NCBI RefSeq assembly: GCF_001509475.1
Contig: NZ_LLZG01000231.1
Location: 62,001 to 126,000, forward strand
Reading direction: 5' to 3'
DNA length: 64,000 bases
DNA from: Streptomyces regalis
GTDB lineage: Bacteria; Actinomycetota; Actinomycetes; Streptomycetales; Streptomycetaceae
The translations under genes were made by a program, and so were the position numbers. Shown here piece after piece: positions 9,661-18,302 of the stretch (positions are counted from its first letter, which is position 1; every line of letters starts with the position of its first letter). The notes beneath the pieces were generated by a model. It worked only from the letters and a program-made list of their open reading frames with translations, did no database searches and was not told the origin of the DNA.

Positions 9661-10917
9661 TCAGCGGTTCTCGCTTACCCACTGGTCTATCGCCCGGGCC
9701 GCCTGCTCGGGCGTCCGGCTGGTGTACAGGCTCTGGACGATCTCGGTGAACTTCGGGTTGAAGCCCGTGACCGGCAGCCGGTTGTCGCCGGCGCCCTCGC
9801 CCACCGAGACCAGTTCCGGCGCCTTGTCGACGATGGCCTGCACCTCGGTGGCCAGCGGCGACTGCTCCAGGTCGGTGCCCTGGCGGAAGATGCCGTCGGC
9901 GCGCAGCTGGGTCTCGATCGCCGTCTTGTCGGTCGCCAGGTACTTGACCAGCTGCTTGGCCCCGTCCACGTTGCCCGAGCCCTCCCAGATCATGTACGGG
10001 TCGGCCATGGTGGCGCCCTGCGGCCCCGGGTAGGACTGGCCGTCGTCCACCGGCGGCGAGAAGACGCCGACCTCGAAGGGCAGCTTCCCGGCGGCGTCCA
10101 GGCTGGCCAGGAACCAGCTGCCGTTGGGGTAGACGCCGACCTTGCCGGCGACGAAGTTACCGTCCGCCGTGGACGGGTCGAGGCCCACGTCGTCCTTGGC
10201 GAAGTAGCCGGCCTTGAGCCAGTCGGCGTAGTGCTGGAACATCGGCTGGTAGGCGTCCCCGATGTTCAGCTCCTCCTTGGTGACGGCGGTCTGCCACTTC
10301 GGGTGGCTGGTGTTGAGTGCGGGGTGGAAAAGCTGCTGCAGCTGGAGGCCGGTCATGTACTGCCCGGCAGTCTGCATCGGCGTGTAGCCGGCGTCGTCGA
10401 GCCGCCCGAGGGCGTCGGTGAACTCCTTCCAGGTGGTGGGCGTCTTGTCGATGCCCGCCTTGTCGAAGGCGGTCTTGTTGTAGAAGACCAGGGACTGGGC
10501 CTGGGAGCCGACGCCGACCACGTAGCGCTTGCCGTCGAGGGAGTAGGTGTCGACCATCGGGGTGCCGTCGACCCAGTCGAGGTCGGAGAGGTCCAGCAGT
10601 TCGGGCGCGGTGTTGGCGTCGGGGTAGATCGACTGGATCACGTCGGGGGCGGTGCCCGCGGCGAGCTGCTGCGGGAAGGTCTCGGCGACCGACTTGCCGG
10701 TCGGCCCCTCGATCTGGACGTCGATGCCGGTGCTCTTCTCGAAGGGGCTGACCAGCTTCTCCCAGTACGCCTGGTTGAGGTTGTCGGTGAGGTTCACCAG
10801 CATGCGCACCTTCTTCGCGTCCCCGCCGGCGGAGTTGTCGCCGCATCCGGCGAGGGCGAGAGGGAGCAGCAGGCTCGCGCCCGCTGCCAGCGCGGTGCGC
10901 CGTCTGAGTATGGACAT
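9661..10917 (-). CDS. Sugar-binding lipoprotein of ABC transporter (SBP_bac_1)
   Basis: A 418-residue extracellular solute-binding protein. The leader ends in lipobox LALAGC, so it should be lipid-anchored outside the membrane. The body shows features common in the MalE-like cluster: FEKSTGIDVQIEG, QQLAAGTAPDV, LVFYNKTAFDKAGI and MIWEGSGNVDGAKQL. Two adjacent ATGs occur (10920 and 10917); GGAG lies six bases before the second, which is preferred. The ligand is unknown. It may be a fucose- or uronate-containing oligosaccharide, judged from the neighbouring enzymes. Confidence 0.88.
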   Translation of the reverse strand: MSILRRRTALAAGASLLLPLALAGCGDNSAGGDAKKVRMLVNLTDNLNQAYWEKLVSPFEKSTGIDVQIEGPTGKSVAETFPQQLAAGTAPDVIQSIYPDANTAPELLDLSDLDWVDGTPMVDTYSLDGKRYVVGVGSQAQSLVFYNKTAFDKAGIDKTPTTWKEFTDALGRLDDAGYTPMQTAGQYMTGLQLQQLFHPALNTSHPKWQTAVTKEELNIGDAYQPMFQHYADWLKAGYFAKDDVGLDPSTADGNFVAGKVGVYPNGSWFLASLDAAGKLPFEVGVFSPPVDDGQSYPGPQGATMADPYMIWEGSGNVDGAKQLVKYLATDKTAIETQLRADGIFRQGTDLEQSPLATEVQAIVDKAPELVSVGEGAGDNRLPVTGFNPKFTEIVQSLYTSRTPEQAARAIDQWVSENR

Positions 10918-10975
10918 CATTGTCTCCAGGTCTTTCAGTGTTGTGCGGGTGCGAGAGGGCGCCCCTTGCAGGGCG

Positions 10976-12439
10976 TCAGAGGGTGCCTTTGTAGGGCAGG
11001 GGCCCGATGACGGACACGTCGGTGGGGCGGTCGCTCGGGTCGACGCGATGGATGCCGTCGCCTGAGACGAAGAACATCGGGGGGTCCGGGTAACGGAGTT
11101 CCGCGGGCAGTTCCTCGCGGTCGGTCCAGGCGAAGAACTCGCGGGCGAAGGTAGCCCGGTCCTTGCGGCCGTACAGGTGCAGGTCGCCTGCGGTGAGCGG
11201 GCTGAGGACGCACCAGTGCGGGCCGTGCTCGGCGTAGAAGGCGCGGTCGCTGGCCAGCACGGACTGCCGGTGGCCCGGGGTGAAGACGGTGTCCCAGAAG
11301 CCGTCGGGCAGCCCGGCACGGCCGAGGCCGTGAGAGGTCAGGAACAGCAGGTCGTGGGCGTGCCAGGCGGTGGAGGGCGCGACGTCCGCCTCGTTGTGCC
11401 AGCCGGTCGCGGAGGTGAAGTAGCCGGCGGGCGTCTGGTGACGTGCGTAGGTGCGCAGGCAGCGGGCGACAAAGTCCGCCAGCTCCGGGTCGGGCTGTTC
11501 GGCGAGCACCTCGTCGATGCCGTGCAGCGTCAGGCCCATGCCGGCGATCAGCATGGGCGTGTCGGTCTTCAGGGCGCGGCCGTCGCTGGTGATGTACCAG
11601 TAGCGGTGGAAGCGGGTCAGGCCGTCGCCGTCCGTCCAGCAGGAGCGGGCCACGTGGCGGCACAGGCGCAGCGCCTCATCCAGGTAACGGCGTACGCCGT
11701 AGCGGCGGGCGGCGTGCACCAGGGGCGCGGTCATCAGCCCGTAGTACTCGGTGGGTTCGAGGATGCCGCCGTCGTGGCGGTCGGTGACGGCGCGGAAGGC
11801 CCCCGCGCTGTCGGCGTCCGGCACGCCCGGGTGGTGGAACAGGTCGATGAGGGTGTCGAGGTCCTCGGGGATCTGGTCGGTGAAGGCGGGGTCGCCGGAC
11901 AACTCGGTGTACAGCAGCTTCACCCACACCCGGGCGTACTCCTGATTGCAGGTGCCGAGCTCGCCGGGGCGTCCGCCGCCGTACTTCTCGCAGGCGTCGA
12001 GGTTGCGCCGGACCGTCGCGAGCGCGTGGGCCGTCTCGTCGGCGGGCAGCAGGTGGCCGGCGTGACGCAGACCGAGGAGCAGGCCGAGGCTGCCCGCGGC
12101 GTTGTGGATCAGGCCGTTGGTGGCGGACTCGCCGACCTGGAAGCCGATGTGCCGGTACTGGCCGTCCGGTTGCAGCGCGTGCGCCTGGTAGCGCATCATC
12201 CGGCGCCACAGCTCGAGCCCGCGCTCGTCGGGGTGGGCGGCCAGCGCCTCGGCGTACGCCCCCAGCGCGGGCGCGGAGAACGCGGCGTGCCCGCTGGTGA
12301 AGTCCTGGAAGGTGGCCGGGTTGGTGCCCCACACGCTGTGGTTGTGAAACCCGTTGATCGCGCCCTCGCCGGTGACCCAGCTGCCGAGCCAGCGGGCCAG
12401 GGCGGCGACGTTCGGGGCTGTGGGGACGGAGTCGGTCAT
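10976..12439 (-). CDS. Six-hairpin-like protein of unknown activity
   Basis: A 487-residue cytoplasmic protein without a signal peptide. Recurrent helical segments such as LGAYAEALAAHPDERGLELW, LGLLLGLRHAGHLLP and AYAEALAA-like pairs suggest an alpha/alpha toroid of the six-hairpin glycosidase class, which includes unsaturated uronyl hydrolases and relatives. No catalytic residues can be assigned with confidence. It starts on an ATGA overlap with the aldo/keto reductase remnant and precedes the sugar-binding protein by 58 bases. A role in trimming imported oligosaccharides is plausible but inferred from position. Confidence 0.55.
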   Translation of the reverse strand: MTDSVPTAPNVAALARWLGSWVTGEGAINGFHNHSVWGTNPATFQDFTSGHAAFSAPALGAYAEALAAHPDERGLELWRRMMRYQAHALQPDGQYRHIGFQVGESATNGLIHNAAGSLGLLLGLRHAGHLLPADETAHALATVRRNLDACEKYGGGRPGELGTCNQEYARVWVKLLYTELSGDPAFTDQIPEDLDTLIDLFHHPGVPDADSAGAFRAVTDRHDGGILEPTEYYGLMTAPLVHAARRYGVRRYLDEALRLCRHVARSCWTDGDGLTRFHRYWYITSDGRALKTDTPMLIAGMGLTLHGIDEVLAEQPDPELADFVARCLRTYARHQTPAGYFTSATGWHNEADVAPSTAWHAHDLLFLTSHGLGRAGLPDGFWDTVFTPGHRQSVLASDRAFYAEHGPHWCVLSPLTAGDLHLYGRKDRATFAREFFAWTDREELPAELRYPDPPMFFVSGDGIHRVDPSDRPTDVSVIGPLPYKGTL

Positions 12440-12840
12440 CGGATGGCTCCTTCGCCGGGGATGAGGTGGCAGGTGGCGAGTTCGTCCCACGGCGCGTGGG
12501 GCGGGCGGGCGCGGTAGCAGGCGGCGTTGGTCTCGGGGCTGGGGACCAGGAGCCGGCCGATCTCGGTGGAGACGGCGTACTCCTCGCGGGGGCGGCCGGC
12601 GAGCGCGGCGCCCGGACGGCGCTCCGACAGGCCCGGGCCGTAGTGCGGCGCCGTGTCGAAGCAGCGCACGCCGGCGTCCCAGGCCGCGGCGACCGCGCCG
12701 GCGGCCTCCTCGTCGCTGGTGGGGCGGTAGAGGTTGACCAACTGGACGGCGCCGAAGCCGAGCTCGGTCAGCGCGGGGCCGCGCCGCAGCGGGCGCGTCG
12801 GGATGTGCCCGGTGGCGGGGCGCTCGGCGGGATGGCTCAT
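12436..12840 (-). pseudogene. Aldo/keto reductase with large internal deletion
   Basis: The 134 codons contain a good N-terminal third of an aldo/keto reductase (LGFGAVQLVNLYRPTSDE, FDTAPHYGPGLSERR, then LLVPSPETN) closely resembling the gene at 151-1218. They are followed at once by PWDELATCHLIPGEGAIR, which looks like the far C-terminal end of the same family. About 190-200 middle residues, including the catalytic histidine, are gone without breaking the frame. The catalytic lysine is also replaced (STEIGR instead of STKIGR). Start and stop still overlap both neighbours as ATGA, so translational coupling of the operon is preserved although the enzyme cannot work. Confidence 0.7.
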
Positions 12841-13835
12841 GCCTCGTCCAGCCTCTCCGGGTGGGCGAACGGCTCTCCGGCCACGAAGCGGGCCACCTCG
12901 GCGACCACGCTCTCCCCGATGCGGTGCAGCTCGCCGCCCATGGAACCGGCGACATGGGGGGTCAGGACCACGTTGGGCAGGTCGAAGAAGGGGCTGCCGG
13001 GCGGCAGCGGCTGGGGCTCGGTGACGTCCAGCACGGCACGGATGCGGCCGGAGCGCAGTTCGGCCAGCAGCGCCTCGTGGTCGACGACGGCGCCGCGCGC
13101 GGTGTTCAGCAGGGTCGCGCCGTCCCGCATCAGCGCCAGACGGCGGGCGTCGATCTGGCCGGTGGTCTCGGGCGTCAGCGGCTGGTGGAGCGAGACGACA
13201 TCGCCGGCGGCCATCACCTCGTCGAGCCCGGCGGCGCGCACGCCCAGCTCGGCCGCCAGTGCGGGCGTCAGCTCGGGGCTGTAGACCACGACGTCGAGGT
13301 CGAAGGGGCGCAGCAGCCGGATGAGGGCGCGCCCGATGGTGGAGGCGCCGACGATGCCCACGGTGCGCCGGTGGTTGCCGGTGTCGGTCAGCTCGGTGGC
13401 CCGGTCGAAGAAGGCGCGCCGCTCGCGGTACATGCGCTCGGCGCGGAAGACCGCCTTGTTGGACAGCAGGATCATGGCGAGGGCGAACTCGGCCACCGGC
13501 ACGGCGTTGGCGGCGCGTGCGTTGGCCGCCCTTACGCCGCGGGCGGCGAGCCCGCGCGGGTCCTCAAGGCAGGTGGCGGCGACGCCTCCGGCGTAGACGA
13601 CGGCGCGCAGCCGGGGGGCGTCGTCGGCGCGGGTGAGGACGGGCGCGCCCCAGCCGGCGAGGAGGATCTCGGTGGCGGCGAGCGTGCGGCGCGCCGCGTC
13701 GGAGTCCAGCTCCGTGAGGACGAGCCGGGGGTCGACGTCGACGTGCCGGCGCAGTTCGTCGAGCAGGTCCGGGCGGAAGAACTGCGGCACGAGCGAGCCC
13801 GAGCTCATCGCGAAGGTCGCGCGGGGGCGGGTCAT
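12837..13835 (-). CDS. D-isomer-specific 2-hydroxyacid dehydrogenase
   Basis: A 332-residue NAD-dependent dehydrogenase of the D-2-hydroxyacid family. The Rossmann motif is VGIVGASTIGRALIRLL. The catalytic arginine lies in LLNTARGAVVDHEALL, the glutamate region in AVLDVTEPQPLPP, and the histidine in VVLTPHVAGSMGGE. The start at ATG 13835 is supported by GAGGGG about six bases upstream. It overlaps both neighbours by four bases. In this locus it probably reduces or oxidises an alpha-keto/hydroxy sugar acid. An N-terminal extension into the upstream frame is not supported. Confidence 0.88.
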   Translation of the reverse strand: MTRPRATFAMSSGSLVPQFFRPDLLDELRRHVDVDPRLVLTELDSDAARRTLAATEILLAGWGAPVLTRADDAPRLRAVVYAGGVAATCLEDPRGLAARGVRAANARAANAVPVAEFALAMILLSNKAVFRAERMYRERRAFFDRATELTDTGNHRRTVGIVGASTIGRALIRLLRPFDLDVVVYSPELTPALAAELGVRAAGLDEVMAAGDVVSLHQPLTPETTGQIDARRLALMRDGATLLNTARGAVVDHEALLAELRSGRIRAVLDVTEPQPLPPGSPFFDLPNVVLTPHVAGSMGGELHRIGESVVAEVARFVAGEPFAHPERLDEA

Positions 13836-14038
13836 GGCCGTCCCCTCGATGTGACGCCCTCGCCGTCGGGCGCGCCGAGCGACTGCGGGCCGAGGCTCAC
13901 GTCGGTGAATCCGCCGTCGGTCTCCACCAGGAGGACCGGAACCGCCGTCACACCGACGGCGACGACGCCGCCCGCGTCCCCGACGCGGCGCCCCCACCGG
14001 TGGGGCGTCCCGAGGCTGCGGTACTCAGTGATCTTCAT
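13832..14038 (-). pseudogene. Enolase-superfamily (mandelate racemase-like) remnant
   Basis: The 68 codons begin MKITEYRSLGTPHRWGRRVG, with VPVLLVETDGGFTDVSLGP after it. This is the N-terminal capping domain pattern of mandelate racemase/sugar-acid dehydratases. The whole barrel domain with its metal ligands is missing; the last residues SLGAPDGEGVTSRGRP lead to a stop overlapping the next gene as ATGA. Such dehydratases act on fuconate or galactonate, which fits the locus, but the remnant is not functional. It is the first gene of the minus-strand operon, so its start sets the operon leader. Confidence 0.6.
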
Positions 14039-14086
14039 TCGCGATGCGCTCCTTGCCTGCCGTGGCCAGCGGACCCGGAAATTATC

Positions 14087-14101
14087 ATACGAATGACGTC
14101 T
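14087..14101. promoter_or_regulatory. Degenerate GntR-type operator before the minus-strand operon
   Basis: ATACGAATGACGTCT keeps ATAC, GA and GT of the ATAC-N-TC-N-GA-N-GTAT palindrome but deviates elsewhere. It lies 49 bases upstream of the first gene of the minus-strand operon (start 14038). It could serve that promoter; the match is weak. Confidence 0.35.
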
Positions 14102-14166
14102 TATGAACCCTGTCCGATTCCTTGCCCCGCGGAGAGTGGAGCGCTACGGTCCCGGAGCTATAGGTC

Positions 14167-14181
14167 ATACGTCTGATGTAT
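14167..14181. promoter_or_regulatory. Probable GntR-type operator before the beta-helix enzyme
   Basis: ATACGTCTGATGTAT is a complete match to ATAC-N-TC-N-GA-N-GTAT. It ends 25 bases before the ATG at 14207 and 8 bases before the ribosome binding site AGGAGG. Binding here would block transcription. The motif is shared with 2747-2761. Confidence 0.6.
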
Positions 14182-14206
14182 ATCGTGTCAGGAGGGACGG
14201 GGAGAC

Positions 14207-16615
14207 ATGCGCAAGAGACTGACCGGCGCCCTGGCCGTCGCGGCGGCGGCCGCGGTCACGGCGGGGATGCCGGTGGCCGCGGCGGGCGGCCAGAAGCAGG
14301 CCGAGATCGTGGTGTACGTGGCGGCCGACGGCAGCGCGGACGCCTCCGGCACGCGGGGCGACCCGTTGGCCACCGTTGAGCAGGCCAGGGACGCCCTGGC
14401 GGGCCGCACCAGCAAGAGCCACAGGGGGCGCGTCTGGATTCGCGGGGGCACCTACGAGGTGTCGGAGTCAGTGGCGCTGTCCGGCGAGGAGAACAGCCAC
14501 GTCACGTACGCCGCCTACCGGGGCGAGGACGTGGAGTTCACCGGCGTGACGACGCTGCCGGCCGACCGCTTCGTGCCGCTGGCCGAGGTACTGGGGGACG
14601 ACTCCCGGTTCTCCTCCCGCTCACGCGTGCCGAAGGAGGTGGCCGACCAGGTGTACGTGTACGACCTGGGGGCGGAGTCCGTCCCCACCGGTCAGATGAA
14701 CAAGAACGGCTTCAACTGGAAGCCGCAGCCCTACGCGCCGCAGCTGCTGACCGACAACGTGGTCCAGACTCTGGCGCAGTACCCCAACAGCGGCCACCTC
14801 GGCCGCGAGGCGCTGAGCGTGCGCAATGGAGGCGAGAGCGCGCGCAACCACTTCTCCGACAAGTCGAAGGACGGCACCACCTTGCCGTACGAGGAGATGC
14901 TCCGGCTGCGCGGACCGGCCTTCAGCGTCCAGGGCTCGGGGGTGCGCGAGCGGTGCGCCTCCTGGGCCCCTCCCTACGATCCCTCGGGCGGCGGCGAGGC
15001 GGACAACACCGCCTACGAGACGGACGGCTGGCTGACCGGCTACTTCGGCTTCAACTGGGCCGACGACCGGGTGCGCATCGCCTCCACCAGCCCGGAGGGC
15101 CTGAACGACGAGGGCGAGGCCGACGGCTGGCACATACGCACCGCCTACCCGTCGATGTACGGCGCCTCCACCCATGCGCTCTCCCTTGTCGCGCAGAACA
15201 TACTCGGCGAGCTGGACGCCGAGGGCGAGTACTACATCGACCGCTTCGAGGGGAACGACGTCCTCTACTACTACCCGCCCGGCGGGACGGTGGAAGGCAG
15301 GGACATCAGCCTGAGCTCGCTCGACCAGCCCTTCTTCACGCTGGAGAACGTCACCGGCGTGACCATCAAGGGGCTGGGGATGAACGGCTCCACCAGCAAC
15401 GGCATACGGATGCTGGACTGCGAGTCCTGCACGGTCAACGGCGTGGAGATCCGCAACGTGAGCCTGGACGCCATAACCATCGGCGAGGCCACCGACACCA
15501 TCACGGCGGTCACCGAGTACAAAACCAGCCGGGGCGGGCACCACAACCGCGTCATCAACAGCGTGCTGCACGACCTCGGCAGCGGTGGGGTGTTCCTGGC
15601 CGGCGGTGACCGCGAAACGCTGGAGCGCGGCAACAACCTGGTGGCGCACAACGAGATATACGACTTCTCCAAGCAGGCCACCACCTACACGCCGGCCGGC
15701 TACCTCTACGGCGTCGGCAACACCTTCCGCCACAACCACGTGCACGACGCGCCGCACATGGCGATCCAGATCATGGGCAACGACATGCGGGTGGTCCACA
15801 ACCGCTTCGAGACCCTCGTGACCGGCTCCGGCGACATGGGCGCGATCTACTCCGGGCGCGACTTCACGTACCTGAACAACGAGATCGCCTACAACTACTT
15901 CCGCGACATCGGCCGGGCGAACGACACCCATGCCGTCTACATGGACGACGGCATGTCGGGGATGATCATCCACCACAACGTCTTCGACACCGGCCAGGAC
16001 GCCCTGTACTTCAACTCCGGCCGCGCCAACGTCGCCTCGGACAACGTCTTCCTCGATGTCGAGAAGATGGGCCACGACTGGTTGTACCACCATCACAACA
16101 AGCAGTTGCCGGTCCCCAACGCCAAGGTGATCATCGAGCGCCTCTACGACATGCTGCGGGTCGGCGACGGCAGCGGCTTCACCAACACCGAGCAGAACGT
16201 GCGGCGCTGGTACGAGCACTACGAGGACCTGTACCCGAGCCTGAAGGACTGGTACGTGCCGGTGGACGCCGCCGGCAAGCCCTGCACCGCGGTGGGCACC
16301 GACGAGTGCACCTCCTCCTATGTCTGGAAGGACCCCAACTCGCTCTACGTGCCCTCGAACAGCGTGCTGACTCGCTCGGTGCGCATCAACACCGGCGAGT
16401 TCTACCACACCAAAGACCCGTCGATCGCGACCTTCAACCCGGACTGGGACTCCTACAACGTCTCCGGCGACGAACCGGCGGACTTCGCCTTCGACCCGGA
16501 GACGGGCCGGTTCGACGCGGACACCACCTCCCTCAACGAGACGGACGGCTTCGGCTCCGCGTGGGTGGAGGAGTGGAACAGCAACGTCGGCCTGGCGGGC
16601 ATCGGCCCGCGGTGA
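14207..16615 (+). CDS. Secreted right-handed beta-helix enzyme, GH141-like
   Basis: An 802-residue exported protein with a Sec-type leader ending near AAAGG (about residue 27). The start of the mature part (VVYVAADGSADASGTRGDP, then LATVEQARDAL) is typical of large parallel beta-helix glycan-active proteins including GH141. The middle shows many short beta-helix rungs (VTIKGLGMNGSTSNGIRML, NNLVAHNEIYDF, NTFRHNHVHDAPHMAIQIM, GAIYSGRDFTYLNNEI). GH141 contains fucosidases and xylanases acting on plant cell-wall polysaccharide. The assignment is by overall pattern, and catalytic residues are not proven. It is transcribed divergently from the sugar importer operon and probably supplies its substrate. 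Confidence 0.7.
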   Translation: MRKRLTGALAVAAAAAVTAGMPVAAAGGQKQAEIVVYVAADGSADASGTRGDPLATVEQARDALAGRTSKSHRGRVWIRGGTYEVSESVALSGEENSHVTYAAYRGEDVEFTGVTTLPADRFVPLAEVLGDDSRFSSRSRVPKEVADQVYVYDLGAESVPTGQMNKNGFNWKPQPYAPQLLTDNVVQTLAQYPNSGHLGREALSVRNGGESARNHFSDKSKDGTTLPYEEMLRLRGPAFSVQGSGVRERCASWAPPYDPSGGGEADNTAYETDGWLTGYFGFNWADDRVRIASTSPEGLNDEGEADGWHIRTAYPSMYGASTHALSLVAQNILGELDAEGEYYIDRFEGNDVLYYYPPGGTVEGRDISLSSLDQPFFTLENVTGVTIKGLGMNGSTSNGIRMLDCESCTVNGVEIRNVSLDAITIGEATDTITAVTEYKTSRGGHHNRVINSVLHDLGSGGVFLAGGDRETLERGNNLVAHNEIYDFSKQATTYTPAGYLYGVGNTFRHNHVHDAPHMAIQIMGNDMRVVHNRFETLVTGSGDMGAIYSGRDFTYLNNEIAYNYFRDIGRANDTHAVYMDDGMSGMIIHHNVFDTGQDALYFNSGRANVASDNVFLDVEKMGHDWLYHHHNKQLPVPNAKVIIERLYDMLRVGDGSGFTNTEQNVRRWYEHYEDLYPSLKDWYVPVDAAGKPCTAVGTDECTSSYVWKDPNSLYVPSNSVLTRSVRINTGEFYHTKDPSIATFNPDWDSYNVSGDEPADFAFDPETGRFDADTTSLNETDGFGSAWVEEWNSNVGLAGIGPR

Positions 16616-16627
16616 GGTGAGAGCGCT

Positions 16628-16665
16628 GTGCCCCCGTGCGGCGGTCGGCCGCCGCACGGGGGCAC
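16628..16665 (+). terminator. Strong hairpin after the beta-helix gene
   Basis: GTGCCCCCGTGCGGCGG (16628-16644) pairs perfectly with CCGCCGCACGGGGGCAC (16649-16665) around a TCGG loop. It starts 12 bases after the stop at 16615 and can also end transcription of the opposing GntR gene. Confidence 0.85.
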
Positions 16666-16669
16666 ACGC

Positions 16670-17411
16670 GTATCAGGGCGTCCGGCGCCGGGCCCGCTCC
16701 GCTCACGCCTCCGCTGCGTTCCGCGCGCGCCCGGTCGCCGGGGCTCGCCGCCTGATCCACGATGTGGGAGCTCATGGCCTGCGCCGCGCCCCGCGCCTCG
16801 AGGCGTTCAACGATCACCCGGTGCTCGTCGTTGGCCGCGCAGCAGGCGGTCGCGTCGGCAATGCCCGTGTAGAGCCGGGCGGTGCGCGCCTGGGCGTGCA
16901 CGATGCGCATGATCGACCGGCCCAGGGTGTTCCCCGACGCCTTCATGTTGAGGTCGTGCAGCTCGACGTCCGTCTCCGTGAACCTCTCCGGCGTCGACAC
17001 CTGCTCGTCCAACGGCCCCAGGGTGTGCCGGATCGCGGCCAGCTCCTCCCCGGTAGCGCGCGTCGCCGCGTCCCCGGCCATCTGGGACTCCATCGCGGAG
17101 CGGACCGCCACCAGCTGGTCGAGGATCACCAGAGCTGTCGGGCGAGGTCACGGTCGTGCCCGAGCCTCGCCGCGCCCGCGCGAGCCCCTTGGCCTCCAGG
17201 CTCTTGACCGCCTCACGGACCGTGGTGCGGCTGACGCCGAAGCTCTCGCACAACTCCTGCTCGGTCGGCAGCGAGGCGCCCGGCGTGACGTCGCCGCTGG
17301 CGATGCGGTCCACCAGGACCTCGACGACCGCGTGCGCCAGGCCGGTCGCCGGGGCCAGGTCGGCAGTGTTCCGGCCGCGGCTTCCGTGCCGTGGGCGCCA
17401 GTCCGTGCCAT
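16670..17411 (-). pseudogene. FadR-type GntR transcriptional regulator, broken
   Basis: A clear winged-helix domain (VDRIASGDVTPGASLPTEQE, ESFGVSRTTVREAVKSLEAK) and an FCD ligand domain (LVAVRSAMESQMAGDAATRA, ELHDLNMKASGN, HRVIVERLEARGAA) are present, but in three different frames. The probable start ATG 17411 has AAGGGA upstream. A shift near 17370 separates the first 18 or so residues from the helix-turn-helix. A second shift near 17135 lies where about 20 linker residues (the usual W-LLDP segment) also seem missing. The last frame runs through the terminator. The protein would have repressed the adjacent sugar locus; in this strain it is probably inactive unless the shifts are sequence errors. 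Confidence 0.7.
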
Positions 17412-17489
17412 GCGCGTCCCTTCACCTCGGGGGCGGGCCCGGCCACCCACGCGCTCCGCGGACCCTCGTCCGCCGATTCATGTGATGAC

Positions 17490-17496
17490 ATACGTC
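17490..17496. promoter_or_regulatory. Half-site of the GntR-type operator
   Basis: ATACGTC equals the left half of the 14167-14181 palindrome and sits about 80 bases before the GntR start codon. It may be a weak autoregulatory site. The rest of 17412-17734 shows no gene. Confidence 0.3.
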
Positions 17497-17734
17497 GTTG
17501 AATGACTGCTACGCGTCATCCGTGCCGGGCTACTCACCGGCACGCCGCGTCGCTCGCGGGCCTCCGGCCTGCACCCGGTCATCGCGAGCCCAGTGCCCAG
17601 CATCGGGGCACGGCAGCCGTCCCGAACGCCCAGCGCGGCTGGTCACATGGCCTGTGCGGCATCGGCCGGGGCGGCACCCGCATGGACTGTGGTTCTGGCA
17701 CTGATCTGGCAAGCCGCAGGACGGGACCTGCTCA

Positions 17735-18122
17735 TCGTCCTTGGTGCGCGACATCGTCAGCATCCCGGACACTACCGGCGACAACGTCGCCGACCCGCTC
17801 TACCGCACCAACGCCAGCGGCCGCCCACCGCTTCGCACAGGCACAGCAGCAGCGATAGTGAAGGTGTCTACCTGAACTCACTCGCTTCCGCGGCAGCCTC
17901 CGCGCGCGGCGCGGACAGTGAGTGCGCAGCTTCCGGCTGGTACCACACCGACATGCACCCCATCCGCGGCACACCAGACGTCGACGCAGACAAGATCCCG
18001 AACATCTGGGACTCATGGCCGACAGTTCGGTCAGCTTCTACCCCGGGGGCCGTAATTCGATCGGCACGCCCACCGCTGTCATCGGCTCCGGCGGCTGGAC
18101 GTACAAGCAAGCTCTTGGCTGA
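17735..18122 (+). pseudogene. C-terminal remnant of a secreted FG-GAP/VCBS repeat protein
   Basis: Three frame fragments read as one protein tail: VRDIVSIPDTTGDNVADPLY, then RGTPDVDADKIPNIWD, then after a shift MADSSVSFYPGGRNSIG and GSGGWTYKQALG with a stop at 18122. Such D-x-D-G-x-x-D repeats are calcium-binding FG-GAP/VCBS blades found at the end of many secreted Streptomyces hydrolases. No catalytic part is present upstream. Confidence 0.6.
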
Positions 18123-18302
18123 CCCGGCCTGACGGAGACACGTCCTCCAGGCCACCCACCGGGTGCGCTGTCATCACCGGCAAGTGGTGGCAGCGCATAC
18201 TGCTCACGCCTGTGCGCCACGCGGGTCCACGTGTCCGCGCACCGCGATCGCAGGCGGCGGCCGTAAGGACGTCCGCCGCGACCGTGCCGTTCCCACCGGA
18301 GT

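Noticed and set aside
14621..16657. A 678-codon minus-strand frame opposite the beta-helix gene
   Set aside because: It is low-complexity V/A/G/R-rich and antisense to a well supported secreted protein with ribosome binding site and terminator.
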